From contig CAIMXN010000234.1 of NCBI GenBank assembly GCA_903845455.1, positions 1-23,304 on the forward strand: a stretch of 23,304 nt of DNA, in the 5' to 3' direction. Position numbers and translations under genes: made by a program. Every line of letters begins with the position of its first letter. Position 1 is the first letter of the stretch. Under the pieces are notes generated by a model. That model did no database searches and was not told where the DNA came from. It saw only the letters and a program-made list of their open reading frames with translations. The stretch is from an uncultured beta proteobacterium (GTDB lineage Bacteria; Pseudomonadota; Gammaproteobacteria; Burkholderiales; Burkholderiaceae). Positions 16,611 to 23,304 of this stretch are shown piece after piece.

Positions 16611-16615
16611 CCTCT
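16611..16615 (-). promoter_or_regulatory. Shine-Dalgarno sequence of the efflux channel gene
   Basis: AGAGG on the minus strand, 7 nt before the TTG at 16603, 4 nt before another TTG at 16606 and 16 nt before the ATG at 16594. The spacing supports a TTG start for the channel protein. Confidence 0.5.
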
Positions 16616-16729
16616 TTTACCAGAGTTATTTGAACACAAATTCCAATCCAAGGTTTCGTAACGCCCTGATTTATCTACCTAAATTTGCCCACAGCTAGAA
16701 GCAGAAGTCAAACAAAAAATTTATAGTGC

Positions 16730-17059
16730 TCAGCTAGAAAGTTCACCGAACCGGTTTGGTCCTTGAGAGCCCTTCATGCAAAACCAAACAAGCACCACGA
16801 GATTTGCAATGGGCACTAAACCCAGCAAGAGCCACCAGGCACTTTTATCAAGGTCATGAAGTCTTCTTGAGGCAACTGCAAGATGCGGGAGGAGTAGGGC
16901 AAAAGCCACTACGCCATACACCGTATCGTTAATAGAAGCAGCAGCGCAACTTACCACGACGATGAATAACATAAACCACCAGTATTCACTTCTAGGCGCT
17001 CTGCCATCAAACTTTGCATACTTGGCAAAACAAATGCTAAGAGATTGGCCTAATGTCAT
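16730..17059 (-). CDS. DUF805 small membrane protein
   Basis: A 109-residue inner-membrane protein with three or four hydrophobic segments. Family marks are AKFDGRAPRSEYWWFMLF near the N-terminus, ASRRLHDLDKSAWWLLLGLVP in the middle and KGSQGPNRFG at the end, all diagnostic of DUF805. The function is unknown; the arrangement of aromatic and charged residues suggests a membrane scaffold or holin-like role, but nothing is shown. AAGGAA is only 1 nt before an ATG at 17065 but 7 nt before the ATG at 17059, so the latter is preferred. It lies 42 bp downstream of glmS and 126 bp upstream of the efflux channel gene on the same strand, and could be the tail of the glmS transcript. Confidence 0.87.
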   Translation of the reverse strand: MTLGQSLSICFAKYAKFDGRAPRSEYWWFMLFIVVVSCAAASINDTVYGVVAFALLLPHLAVASRRLHDLDKSAWWLLLGLVPIANLVVLVWFCMKGSQGPNRFGELSS

Positions 17060-17066
17060 TGTCATT

Positions 17067-17071
17067 TCCTT
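17067..17071 (-). promoter_or_regulatory. Shine-Dalgarno sequence of the DUF805 gene
   Basis: AAGGA on the minus strand. It is too close to the first ATG (17065) and correctly spaced, 7 nt, from the second (17059). Confidence 0.6.
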
Positions 17072-17101
17072 TCTAAGCTTACAAGGTTAATGTTCTTAGT
17101 T

Positions 17102-18934
17102 TTACTCGACTGTAACGCTCTTCGCTAAGTTTCTTGGCTTATCTACGTCAGTTCCTCTGGCACATGCTGTGTGGTATGCCAAAAGCTGAAGCGGCACAAC
17201 GTGCAAGATTGGGGAAAGGTTGCCGTAGTGCTCTGGCAAACGTATTACGTTAATACCTTCGCTACTAACTATTTCTGTATCTTGGTCAGCAAAAATATAC
17301 AGCTTGCCACCACGCGCTTTAACTTCTTGCATATTGGATTTCAATTTTTCCAATAAGACATCATTTGGGGCAACCGTCACCACTGGCATCTTCTCTGTCA
17401 CTAAAGCGAGGGGGCCATGCTTCAATTCACCAGCGGGATAGGCTTCTGCATGAATATAAGAAATTTCTTTGAGCTTGAGTGCACCCTCTAAGGCGATTGG
17501 GTAGTGAAGTCCGCGCCCAAGGAACAAGGCGTTTTCACATTTAGCAAAGGCAGCGCTCCAGGCGATGATCTGAGGCTCTAAGGCTAAAACCGCGTGAAGT
17601 GCTTTTGGCAGATGACGCAACTCGCGTAACAACTCTTTTTCTTTTTCGATAGAAATTTTGCCTGCACGCTTTTCAATAGAAACTGCTAAGAGGTAAAGGG
17701 CGAGCAACTGAGTAGTAAAAGCTTTCGTAGAAGCAACACCAATCTCAACCCCTGCCTTAGTTAAGAAATGCCAATGGGTTTCTCGTACCATCGCACTACT
17801 AGCAACATTGCAAATAGCCAATGTAAATCGATGACCCAAACTCTTAGCATGACGCAATGCCGCCAAGGTATCAGCAGTTTCACCGGACTGAGAAACCACT
17901 ACAATTAATGTATTTGGATTTGATACAGTATTGCGATAACGGTATTCACTTGCAATCTCAACTTGAGTTGGGATGCCAGCAATATCTTCTAGCCAATACT
18001 TGGCAACACAGGCAGAGTAATAGCTAGTACCGCAAGCCAAAATCAAAATCTGATCAAATAACTTCCAGTCTTCTGGATTGGCTCCAAAGAGTTCTGGACC
18101 AAATTGTGCAATATTAGCAAGCGTATCGCCAATCGCCCTAGGCTGCTCAAAGATTTCTTTTTGCATGTAATGCTGATATGGCTCAAGATCTACCGACTCA
18201 GATTGCGCTGGCATAGGCTTACTCTCTCGCTGCACAACTTTACCCGCTTGATCCACAATTTGCACAGCATTTGCTTTAAGGATGGCCACATCGCCCTCCT
18301 CTAAATACATCATGGCATGGGCTCTGCCCGCCAGTGCGAGTGCATCCGAAGCTAGGAAATTTTCATTCTGACCGAGTGCTACAACTAAAGGAGAACCAGC
18401 TCGAGCACCAACCAATAACTCAGGACTATCTTGTGCAATCACCCCAATGGCATAAGCACCGTGCAGCTTAGGCAGTACAGCCCTTACAGATGCCGCTAAA
18501 TCTTGTTGCCCACTTGCTGCATATTGCTGATGCACTAAATGGGCAATCACTTCAGTATCAGTCTCAGAAGTAAATACATATCCAATGGCTTTTAATTCTG
18601 AGCGGAGTGATTCGTAATTTTCAATTATGCCGTTGTGAACAACTGCAATCAAACTATTTGAAATATGTGGATGCGCATTTTGCGTATCAGGCTTGCCATG
18701 GGTAGCCCAACGAGTATGAGCAATACCAAGTGTCCCGTGAAACTCTTTACCTTGCTCAGCTAATTCTGCGACACGCGCTGTCGTGCGAGCTCTTTCAATG
18801 GGGTGTTGAGCATCAGCGCTATTAATAACCGCAAAACCACAAGAGTCATAGCCACGGTACTCAAGGCGACGCAAGCCCTCAACTAAGACATCTACAATAT
18901 TTTTGTGCGAGACAGCACCAACAATTCCGCACAT
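17102..18934 (-). CDS. glmS: Glutamine--fructose-6-phosphate aminotransferase (isomerizing)
   Basis: A 610-residue cytoplasmic enzyme making glucosamine-6-phosphate, the first step to UDP-GlcNAc for peptidoglycan and LPS. The N-terminal glutaminase domain begins MCGIVGAV, with C2 as the nucleophile after Met removal, and continues with RLEYRGYDSCG and GIAHTRWATHG. Two SIS sugar-phosphate isomerase domains follow (around ILACGTSYYSACVAKYW, VSQSGETADTLAAL and LGRGLHYPIALEGALKLKE). It ends in LAKSVTVE, the conserved C-terminal active-site tail. The start codon overlaps the glmU stop by one base (TAATG), with AAAGG about 9 nt upstream. There is no leader that could hold a glmS ribozyme, which fits a Gram-negative. 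DUF805 follows 42 bp later. Confidence 0.97.
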   Translation of the reverse strand: MCGIVGAVSHKNIVDVLVEGLRRLEYRGYDSCGFAVINSADAQHPIERARTTARVAELAEQGKEFHGTLGIAHTRWATHGKPDTQNAHPHISNSLIAVVHNGIIENYESLRSELKAIGYVFTSETDTEVIAHLVHQQYAASGQQDLAASVRAVLPKLHGAYAIGVIAQDSPELLVGARAGSPLVVALGQNENFLASDALALAGRAHAMMYLEEGDVAILKANAVQIVDQAGKVVQRESKPMPAQSESVDLEPYQHYMQKEIFEQPRAIGDTLANIAQFGPELFGANPEDWKLFDQILILACGTSYYSACVAKYWLEDIAGIPTQVEIASEYRYRNTVSNPNTLIVVVSQSGETADTLAALRHAKSLGHRFTLAICNVASSAMVRETHWHFLTKAGVEIGVASTKAFTTQLLALYLLAVSIEKRAGKISIEKEKELLRELRHLPKALHAVLALEPQIIAWSAAFAKCENALFLGRGLHYPIALEGALKLKEISYIHAEAYPAGELKHGPLALVTEKMPVVTVAPNDVLLEKLKSNMQEVKARGGKLYIFADQDTEIVSSEGINVIRLPEHYGNLSPILHVVPLQLLAYHTACARGTDVDKPRNLAKSVTVE

Positions 18935-20424
18935 TATTTTTTACCTTTTGCGGATTTTTTGACTGGCTGCTTAGCAGCTACTTGCTTACTGACCGTCTTT
19001 TTCACTTCAACTTTTTTTTCTTTCTTAGCAGGCCTTTGCCACTGTAAAGAAATTTGTTTTGCTCTTGAAACTGTTAATTGATTAGGTGGAGCATCTTTAG
19101 TAAGCGTTGTGCCTGCACCCAAAGTGGCACCACGACCAACACGCACTGGCGCAACCAGTTGAGTATCGGAACCAATAAAAACATCATCTTCAATAATGGT
19201 TTGGTACTTGTTCACGCCATCGTAGTTACACGTAATCGTTCCAGCGCCAATATTGACTCTAGATCCTACAATGGAATCACCTACATAAGATAAATGATTG
19301 GCTTTGCTATTGGCTGCTATCTTGCTGTTCTTGACTTCAACAAAGTTGCCAATGTGAACATCATTTGCTAAGTCAGCGCCTGGGCGTAAGCGCGCGTAAG
19401 GACCAATCAGAGATTGGTTCCCAACCTTGGCACCATCAATATGACTATACGCATGAATGGAAACATTTTTACCAATCACGCTATTGCGAATCACGCAGTA
19501 CGGGCCAATTTTTGTACCAGTTGCCAAAGTAACGCAACCCTCGAAAACACAGCCCACGTCAATAAAAACATCCGTGCCACATTCAAGAGTGCCACGTACA
19601 TCAATACGCGCAGGGTCAGCTAAGGATACGCCAGCCTCCTCCATGAGTTGCTTAGCAATCATGAGTTGATAGGTGCGCTCCAAGCCAGCAAGCTGATCAC
19701 GGCTATTAACACCAATAGTTTCAGACTCATCATCTGCCTGAGTTGTACGAATAGGCACACCATCTTTAACAGCCATCGCAATCACGTCAGTTAAGTAATA
19801 CTCGCCTTGGGCATTACTAGAGCGCAAAGCTTTCAACCATTTCCGTAAAGAATTTGTTGGCAACACCATAATGCCGGTATTAATTTCTTTAATCACTTTC
19901 TGGGCGGGAGTGGCATCTTTCTCCTCCACAATTTCAGATACTGAGCTAGCAGCATCGCGCACAATCCGACCGTAACCAGTGGGATTTGCCAGATTTTGGG
20001 TAAGTAGTGCCAATGCAGAGTCTTGACCACGCACACCATCAGCCAACTTGGATAGTTTTGCTAAAGTCTTTTTGCTTATAAGGGGTACATCGCCATACAG
20101 CACCAAAGTGGGCTCCTGCACATCCAATTTTGGCAAAGCTTGCAATAAAGCATGACCAGTACCTTTTTGTTCTGCTTGCAGCGCAGTAAGCACTTTGGCA
20201 AAACTTGAATCTTCCTTGCTGACATTCACTAGAAATTCTTTTACATCCGCCGCGCCATGCCCCACAACAACGATAGGACCAGCTTTAGCTTGTTTGCCCT
20301 GCAGGGACAATGCGGTCGTTAGTACATGCTGTAGAAGGGGCTTCCCAGCAAGAGTTTGCAGCACTTTGGGCAAGGCGGATTTCATCCGCTTTCCTTGCCC
20401 CGCAGCCAAAATGACGATGTTCAT
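18934..20424 (-). CDS. glmU: Bifunctional GlcN-1-P acetyltransferase / GlcNAc-1-P uridyltransferase with Lys-rich tail
   Basis: A 496-residue cytoplasmic enzyme making UDP-GlcNAc. The N-terminal nucleotidyltransferase domain (about 1-235) starts ILAAGQGKRMKSALPKVLQ and has VLYGDVPLI. The C-terminal left-handed beta-helix (about 255-455) has many hexapeptide repeats, plus RLRPGADLANDVHIGNFVE and KANHLSYVGDSIVG of the acetyltransferase site. Beyond the normal end, residues 465-496 form a low-complexity tail with 13 lysines, absent from the roughly 456-residue E. coli protein. Its ATG overlaps the ttcA stop as ATGA, and its stop overlaps the glmS start, so translation of the three is likely coupled. 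No Shine-Dalgarno sequence precedes the start, which fits re-initiation after ttcA. Confidence 0.97.
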   Translation of the reverse strand: MNIVILAAGQGKRMKSALPKVLQTLAGKPLLQHVLTTALSLQGKQAKAGPIVVVGHGAADVKEFLVNVSKEDSSFAKVLTALQAEQKGTGHALLQALPKLDVQEPTLVLYGDVPLISKKTLAKLSKLADGVRGQDSALALLTQNLANPTGYGRIVRDAASSVSEIVEEKDATPAQKVIKEINTGIMVLPTNSLRKWLKALRSSNAQGEYYLTDVIAMAVKDGVPIRTTQADDESETIGVNSRDQLAGLERTYQLMIAKQLMEEAGVSLADPARIDVRGTLECGTDVFIDVGCVFEGCVTLATGTKIGPYCVIRNSVIGKNVSIHAYSHIDGAKVGNQSLIGPYARLRPGADLANDVHIGNFVEVKNSKIAANSKANHLSYVGDSIVGSRVNIGAGTITCNYDGVNKYQTIIEDDVFIGSDTQLVAPVRVGRGATLGAGTTLTKDAPPNQLTVSRAKQISLQWQRPAKKEKKVEVKKTVSKQVAAKQPVKKSAKGKK

Positions 20425-21329
20425 AAAGGAGAATTATAAATCCCCTGAATCATCGTGCCACAGGCTAATTCATCTAATTCTGACTCATCAATTGCCTTGT
20501 CTCCAGAAGATCTAGCGGCTATGCCAGATAACTCTGTGGAGATCTCTAGATTCTGGAAGTCAAAAGCCTCACCGTCCATCAAATGAGAGGGTACGATGTG
20601 ATGCATTGAACGAAAGAGATTTTCAACGCGACCTGGATGCTTTTTTTCCCACTCGCGCAACATTTGTTTCATAGCGCCACGCTGTAAGTTAGGCTGGCTG
20701 CCACACAAATCACATGGAATGATGGGGAAATTCATATCAGCCGCATAACGCTCGAGCAATTTCTCTGGCACATAAGCGAGAGGTCGAATCACAATATGCT
20801 TGCCATCGTCAGAACGTAATTTAGGGGGCATACCTTTTAGCTTACCTGCATAAAACATATTCAACAGGAGCGTTTCTAAAATGTCGTCGCGATGATGACC
20901 CAAAGCAATCTTGGTTACACCCAATTCATCTGCCACTCGATACAAGATGCCACGACGTAACCGTGAGCACAAGCCACAAGTAGTTTTTCCTTCTGGAATG
21001 ACACGCTTCACAATACTATAAGTATCTTGGTTCTCAATATGAAATGGCACACCTAAAGTCTTTAGGTAATTGGGCAAAATTTCTGCAGGAAAGTTTGGTT
21101 GCTTTTGATCTAAATTAACGGCAATGATTTCGAAGTTAATTGGAGCGCGCTCACGCAGCTTCAACAAAATATCGAGCATGGCATAACTATCTTTACCGCC
21201 AGATACACAGACCATGACTTTGTCACCATCTTCGATCATGCCAAAGTCGCCAATAGCTTGGCCAACCAAGCGAGACAACTTCTTCTCAAGTTTATTTTCT
21301 TCGAAGAGGACTTTGCGAATATCAGTCAT
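20421..21329 (-). CDS. ttcA: tRNA 2-thiocytidine(32) synthetase TtcA
   Basis: A 302-residue cytoplasmic enzyme that thiolates cytidine 32 of some tRNAs, using ATP and a [4Fe-4S] cluster. The PP-loop motif SGGKDS is at 43-48, and the cysteine pairs CGLC (C118/C121) and CDLC (C206/C209) are the TtcA signature. GHHRDDILETLLLNMFY is the conserved segment between them. The length is close to the E. coli protein (about 311). Its last bases overlap the start of glmU, and it begins 5 bp after the folB stop. There is no clear Shine-Dalgarno sequence. The placement between pterin and amino-sugar genes is probably operon packing rather than a pathway link. Confidence 0.96.
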   Translation of the reverse strand: MTDIRKVLFEENKLEKKLSRLVGQAIGDFGMIEDGDKVMVCVSGGKDSYAMLDILLKLRERAPINFEIIAVNLDQKQPNFPAEILPNYLKTLGVPFHIENQDTYSIVKRVIPEGKTTCGLCSRLRRGILYRVADELGVTKIALGHHRDDILETLLLNMFYAGKLKGMPPKLRSDDGKHIVIRPLAYVPEKLLERYAADMNFPIIPCDLCGSQPNLQRGAMKQMLREWEKKHPGRVENLFRSMHHIVPSHLMDGEAFDFQNLEISTELSGIAARSSGDKAIDESELDELACGTMIQGIYNSPL

Positions 21330-21334
21330 AAGGC

Positions 21335-21730
21335 TTAAATTTGCTTCATCCGAAACACTTCAACGCCGACTGAATGACAATCAGGATATACATCTGGCTT
21401 AGCAGTACTTACGCGCGCAGCCAACACCTTTGGATGCAATAGCATGGCAGCAACAATATCATCACAAAAGGTTTCTTGTAAATGGATATGGCCTCGCAAC
21501 GCCCGTGCCTTAATGGTTTCGCGCATAAAGTCATAATCGACCACCTCATCTAACTGATCATGACTAGGGGTATTCATCGCCAGTGGAATATATAGGTCTA
21601 CATTCAAAAGTACACGCTGTTCTGCCTTCTTCTCAAAATCATGTACACCAATATTGATATAGATTTCATAATCATGCAAGAACAAACGGCGACAGTCTGC
21701 TAAAGCAGGATGAGAAAGAATGGCGTGCAT
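21335..21730 (-). CDS. folB: Dihydroneopterin aldolase
   Basis: A 131-residue cytoplasmic enzyme of folate synthesis that cleaves 7,8-dihydroneopterin to 6-hydroxymethyl-dihydropterin and glycolaldehyde. Marks are INIGVHDFEKKAEQRVLLNV (about 26-45), VVDYDFMRETI (about 63-73, with the conserved Tyr) and AKPDVYPDCHSVGVEV, whose K111 matches the catalytic lysine of FolB. The N-terminus is about 13 residues longer than compact family members. It lies 14 bp after the SDR gene and 5 bp before ttcA, consistent with one transcript, and has no strong Shine-Dalgarno sequence of its own. Confidence 0.94.
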   Translation of the reverse strand: MHAILSHPALADCRRLFLHDYEIYINIGVHDFEKKAEQRVLLNVDLYIPLAMNTPSHDQLDEVVDYDFMRETIKARALRGHIHLQETFCDDIVAAMLLHPKVLAARVSTAKPDVYPDCHSVGVEVFRMKQI

Positions 21731-21744
21731 AAATAGGTACTTTA

Positions 21745-22581
21745 TTAATTTGTTTTAAACATCACATCACGTGACGAAGATAGAAGATGTTGACCGCCAT
21801 CGACATATAAAGTGGTGCCGGTAATAGCGCTAGCCTCTGCCAGAAATACAGCGGCCTTACCAAGATCTGTTGGAGTAGATGATTTGCCCAAGGGCGTCAT
21901 CTGATGCGCTTTAGAAAATCCTTCTTGTGTTTGATCGCCAGAAGGAAGCGAAATGCCTGGGGCCAATCCCACGACGCGCAAATAAGGGGCAAAATCCATT
22001 GCCAAGACCTCAACCGATGTCAGTAATGCAGCCTTAGATAAGGTGTAAGACAAATAATCGGGATTGAGATTCATCAGTTTCTGATCGAGTATCTGAATCA
22101 CAGATGGCAATGGTTCGCCATCTTCAGTATTGTTGTCTTGAGCGGATTGGCTTGCTTTATTTTTTTGGGCTTCAAACATTAACTGGGCTAACAAGATTGG
22201 CGCGGCTAAATTTACTTGCATATGATCTTGCAAACTTTGACTAGTTAGCGGGGAGTTTGAGTTGGCACGATCATATTCAAAAATAGATGCGCTATTCACT
22301 ACACAATGCAGACCCTGAAACTGCTTCATTACTGCAGTAAATAGGGATTTGATTTCACTTTCATTCGCTAAATTGGCTGGGAATGCTTGTGCCTTACGTC
22401 CCAGTTTTTCAATCTGTGCGATCGTCTCTTGGGCTTGGGCCTCGGATCGCCCATAATGAATAGCTACATCCCATCCCCGCTGGGCGAACTGCAAAGCAAT
22501 TTCGCGACCTAGGCGCTTGGCTGCACCGGTCACTAAAACCGCTTTATTTTGCTGGGATGGGGGGGTTGAACTATGGTTCAC
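21745..22581 (-). CDS. Short-chain dehydrogenase, FolM / pteridine reductase-like
   Basis: A 278-residue NADPH-dependent SDR. The nucleotide-binding loop is VTGAAKRLGREIAL: the TGxxxRxG form (18-25), with an Arg where classical SDRs have Gly, is typical of pteridine reductase and FolM-type enzymes. The catalytic pair is Y179 and K183 in SYTLSKAAL, preceded by an Asp in ILDQKLM as in that subfamily. VNSASIFEYD replaces the usual NNAG. A hydrophilic insert at about 140-158 is rich in Asn, Gln, Asp and Glu. The adjacency to folB supports a pterin substrate (dihydromonapterin or dihydrofolate), but this is inferred. The start is a GTG at 22581 with a weak AAGAGA upstream; no in-frame ATG is available. 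It heads the SDR-folB-ttcA-glmU-glmS cluster, 25 bp from the divergent methyltransferase gene. Confidence 0.87.
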   Translation of the reverse strand: MNHSSTPPSQQNKAVLVTGAAKRLGREIALQFAQRGWDVAIHYGRSEAQAQETIAQIEKLGRKAQAFPANLANESEIKSLFTAVMKQFQGLHCVVNSASIFEYDRANSNSPLTSQSLQDHMQVNLAAPILLAQLMFEAQKNKASQSAQDNNTEDGEPLPSVIQILDQKLMNLNPDYLSYTLSKAALLTSVEVLAMDFAPYLRVVGLAPGISLPSGDQTQEGFSKAHQMTPLGKSSTPTDLGKAAVFLAEASAITGTTLYVDGGQHLLSSSRDVMFKTN

Positions 22582-22606
22582 TTAAATTCTCTTAGACTAG
22601 CGAGCT

Positions 22607-23304
22607 ATGGATATTACCTTGACCAGCCTTGAAATGGAGCATAGCAGGCTCCTTGGCAACAAAATTGCCACTGAAATTACCTCCCAGGGGGGGTGGATCC
22701 CCTTTTCCCGTTATATGGAAATGGCCCTATATGAGCCTGGAATGGGTTATTACAGTGCTGGAGCCCATAAACTAGGTGCAGGAGGCGACTTCACGACCGC
22801 CCCAGAACTGAGTCCTCTATTTGGGGCAGCTATTGTTTCCACCCTCCTGCCTGTATTGCAAGGTCTCAAAGCTCAGGGCCTTCCTAGCCAAATTTTGGAG
22901 TTTGGCGCTGGAACAGGAAAATTGGCTCAATCCATTCTCAGTCGACTAAACGACCTGGGCTTTGTGCTGGATCGTTACGACATTATTGAGATCTCGCCTG
23001 ATCTAGCGCAAAGGCAACAAGAGGGTCTCAATAAACTGGCAAGTGAATTAAACCTCCGCACTAAATGCTCTTGGCTCAACACGCTACCAAATAACTTTAA
23101 AGGCGTCATTCTGGCCAATGAGGTCATTGACGCCATTCCGTGCGATACCCTGATTTATCAAAATGGCTTTTGGTATTGGTATGGAGTGAGCTTAGCTGCC
23201 AATACATTCATTTGGAAAGTAGGCAAGCCTGTGGAGCAAGCCTCATTACCAGAGTGTCTTTTGACTGGAAACTTCTCAGAAGGCTATACCACTGAATTAC
23301 ACCC
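22607..23304 (+). CDS. SAM-dependent methyltransferase, MidA/NDUFAF7 (COG1565) family, 3' end cut
   Basis: The first 232 residues of a class I methyltransferase are visible; the gene runs off the right edge. Family marks in order are GGWIPFSRYMEMALYEPGMG, a GDFTTAPELSPLFG segment, the SAM-binding glycine motif LEFGAGTGKLAQSIL and ANEVIDAIPCD, where related proteins have NEVLDAMP. Human NDUFAF7 dimethylates an arginine of complex I subunit NDUFS2; the bacterial substrate is not established, so that role is only suggested. The ATG at 22607 opens the frame, and the 25-bp gap to the divergent SDR start contains no strong Shine-Dalgarno sequence. Confidence 0.93.
   Translation, partial: MDITLTSLEMEHSRLLGNKIATEITSQGGWIPFSRYMEMALYEPGMGYYSAGAHKLGAGGDFTTAPELSPLFGAAIVSTLLPVLQGLKAQGLPSQILEFGAGTGKLAQSILSRLNDLGFVLDRYDIIEISPDLAQRQQEGLNKLASELNLRTKCSWLNTLPNNFKGVILANEVIDAIPCDTLIYQNGFWYWYGVSLAANTFIWKVGKPVEQASLPECLLTGNFSEGYTTELH

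Noticed and set aside
16604..16651. Longer N-terminus of the efflux channel from TTG 16651
   Set aside because: It would put 16 extra polar residues before the signal peptide, and the AGAGG site lies inside it, pointing to a later start.
20424..20431. AAAGGAG on the plus strand as a ribosome site
   Set aside because: No plausible plus-strand gene starts after it. It is the complement of the end of ttcA and gives no Shine-Dalgarno sequence to glmU on the minus strand.

Overview
The window looks like an ordinary stretch of a betaproteobacterial (Burkholderiales) chromosome, and Polynucleobacter or a close relative is my best guess. The reasons are a methionine synthase split into two overlapping genes, a PhaM-type PHA-granule regulator, DUF1840 and DUF1289 genes, an AcuI/YhdH reductase, and the gene order SDR-folB-ttcA-glmU-glmS. 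The DNA is moderately AT-rich and very tightly packed. This assignment is an inference from gene content, not a database result. I see no tRNA, rRNA, CRISPR array, insertion sequence, prophage gene or origin. No gene-free stretch exceeds 300 bases; the longest is about 126 bp, upstream of the efflux operon.

Layout. Bases 1-2219 (minus strand) hold argS followed by a membrane-anchored SPOR-domain protein that runs off the left edge. Bases 2249-2566 (plus) hold a small DUF1840 gene. Bases 2563-6377 (minus) hold the two-piece cobalamin-dependent methionine synthase, whose halves are joined by an ATGA overlap. Bases 6453-6902 (plus) hold phaM, which overlaps tail to tail with a metallo-beta-lactamase-fold hydrolase (6814-7899, minus). 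A small DUF1289 Cys-cluster protein (7930-8106, plus) faces an AcuI-type acrylyl-CoA reductase (8131-9114, minus). Bases 9202-10706 (plus) hold a small lipoprotein, a flavin reductase-like protein and a glutathione S-transferase.

Bases 10707-16603 (minus) are a complete tripartite RND efflux operon in the order outer-membrane factor, adaptor, permease; the adaptor has an unusual basic N-terminal extension. Upstream of it are a DUF805 membrane protein and a tight minus-strand cluster, read in the order SDR (FolM-like), folB, ttcA, glmU, glmS. This cluster links pterin/folate synthesis, tRNA C32 thiolation and UDP-GlcNAc supply. At the right edge a MidA/NDUFAF7-type methyltransferase is transcribed divergently and is cut by the end of the window.

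I found no convincing new multi-gene system. The most interesting items are architectural: a strong plus-strand terminator hairpin buried antisense inside the hydrolase gene, the 89-bp coding overlap beside it, the extended efflux adaptor, the Lys-rich tail on GlmU, and several divergent gene pairs separated by only 25-30 bp.
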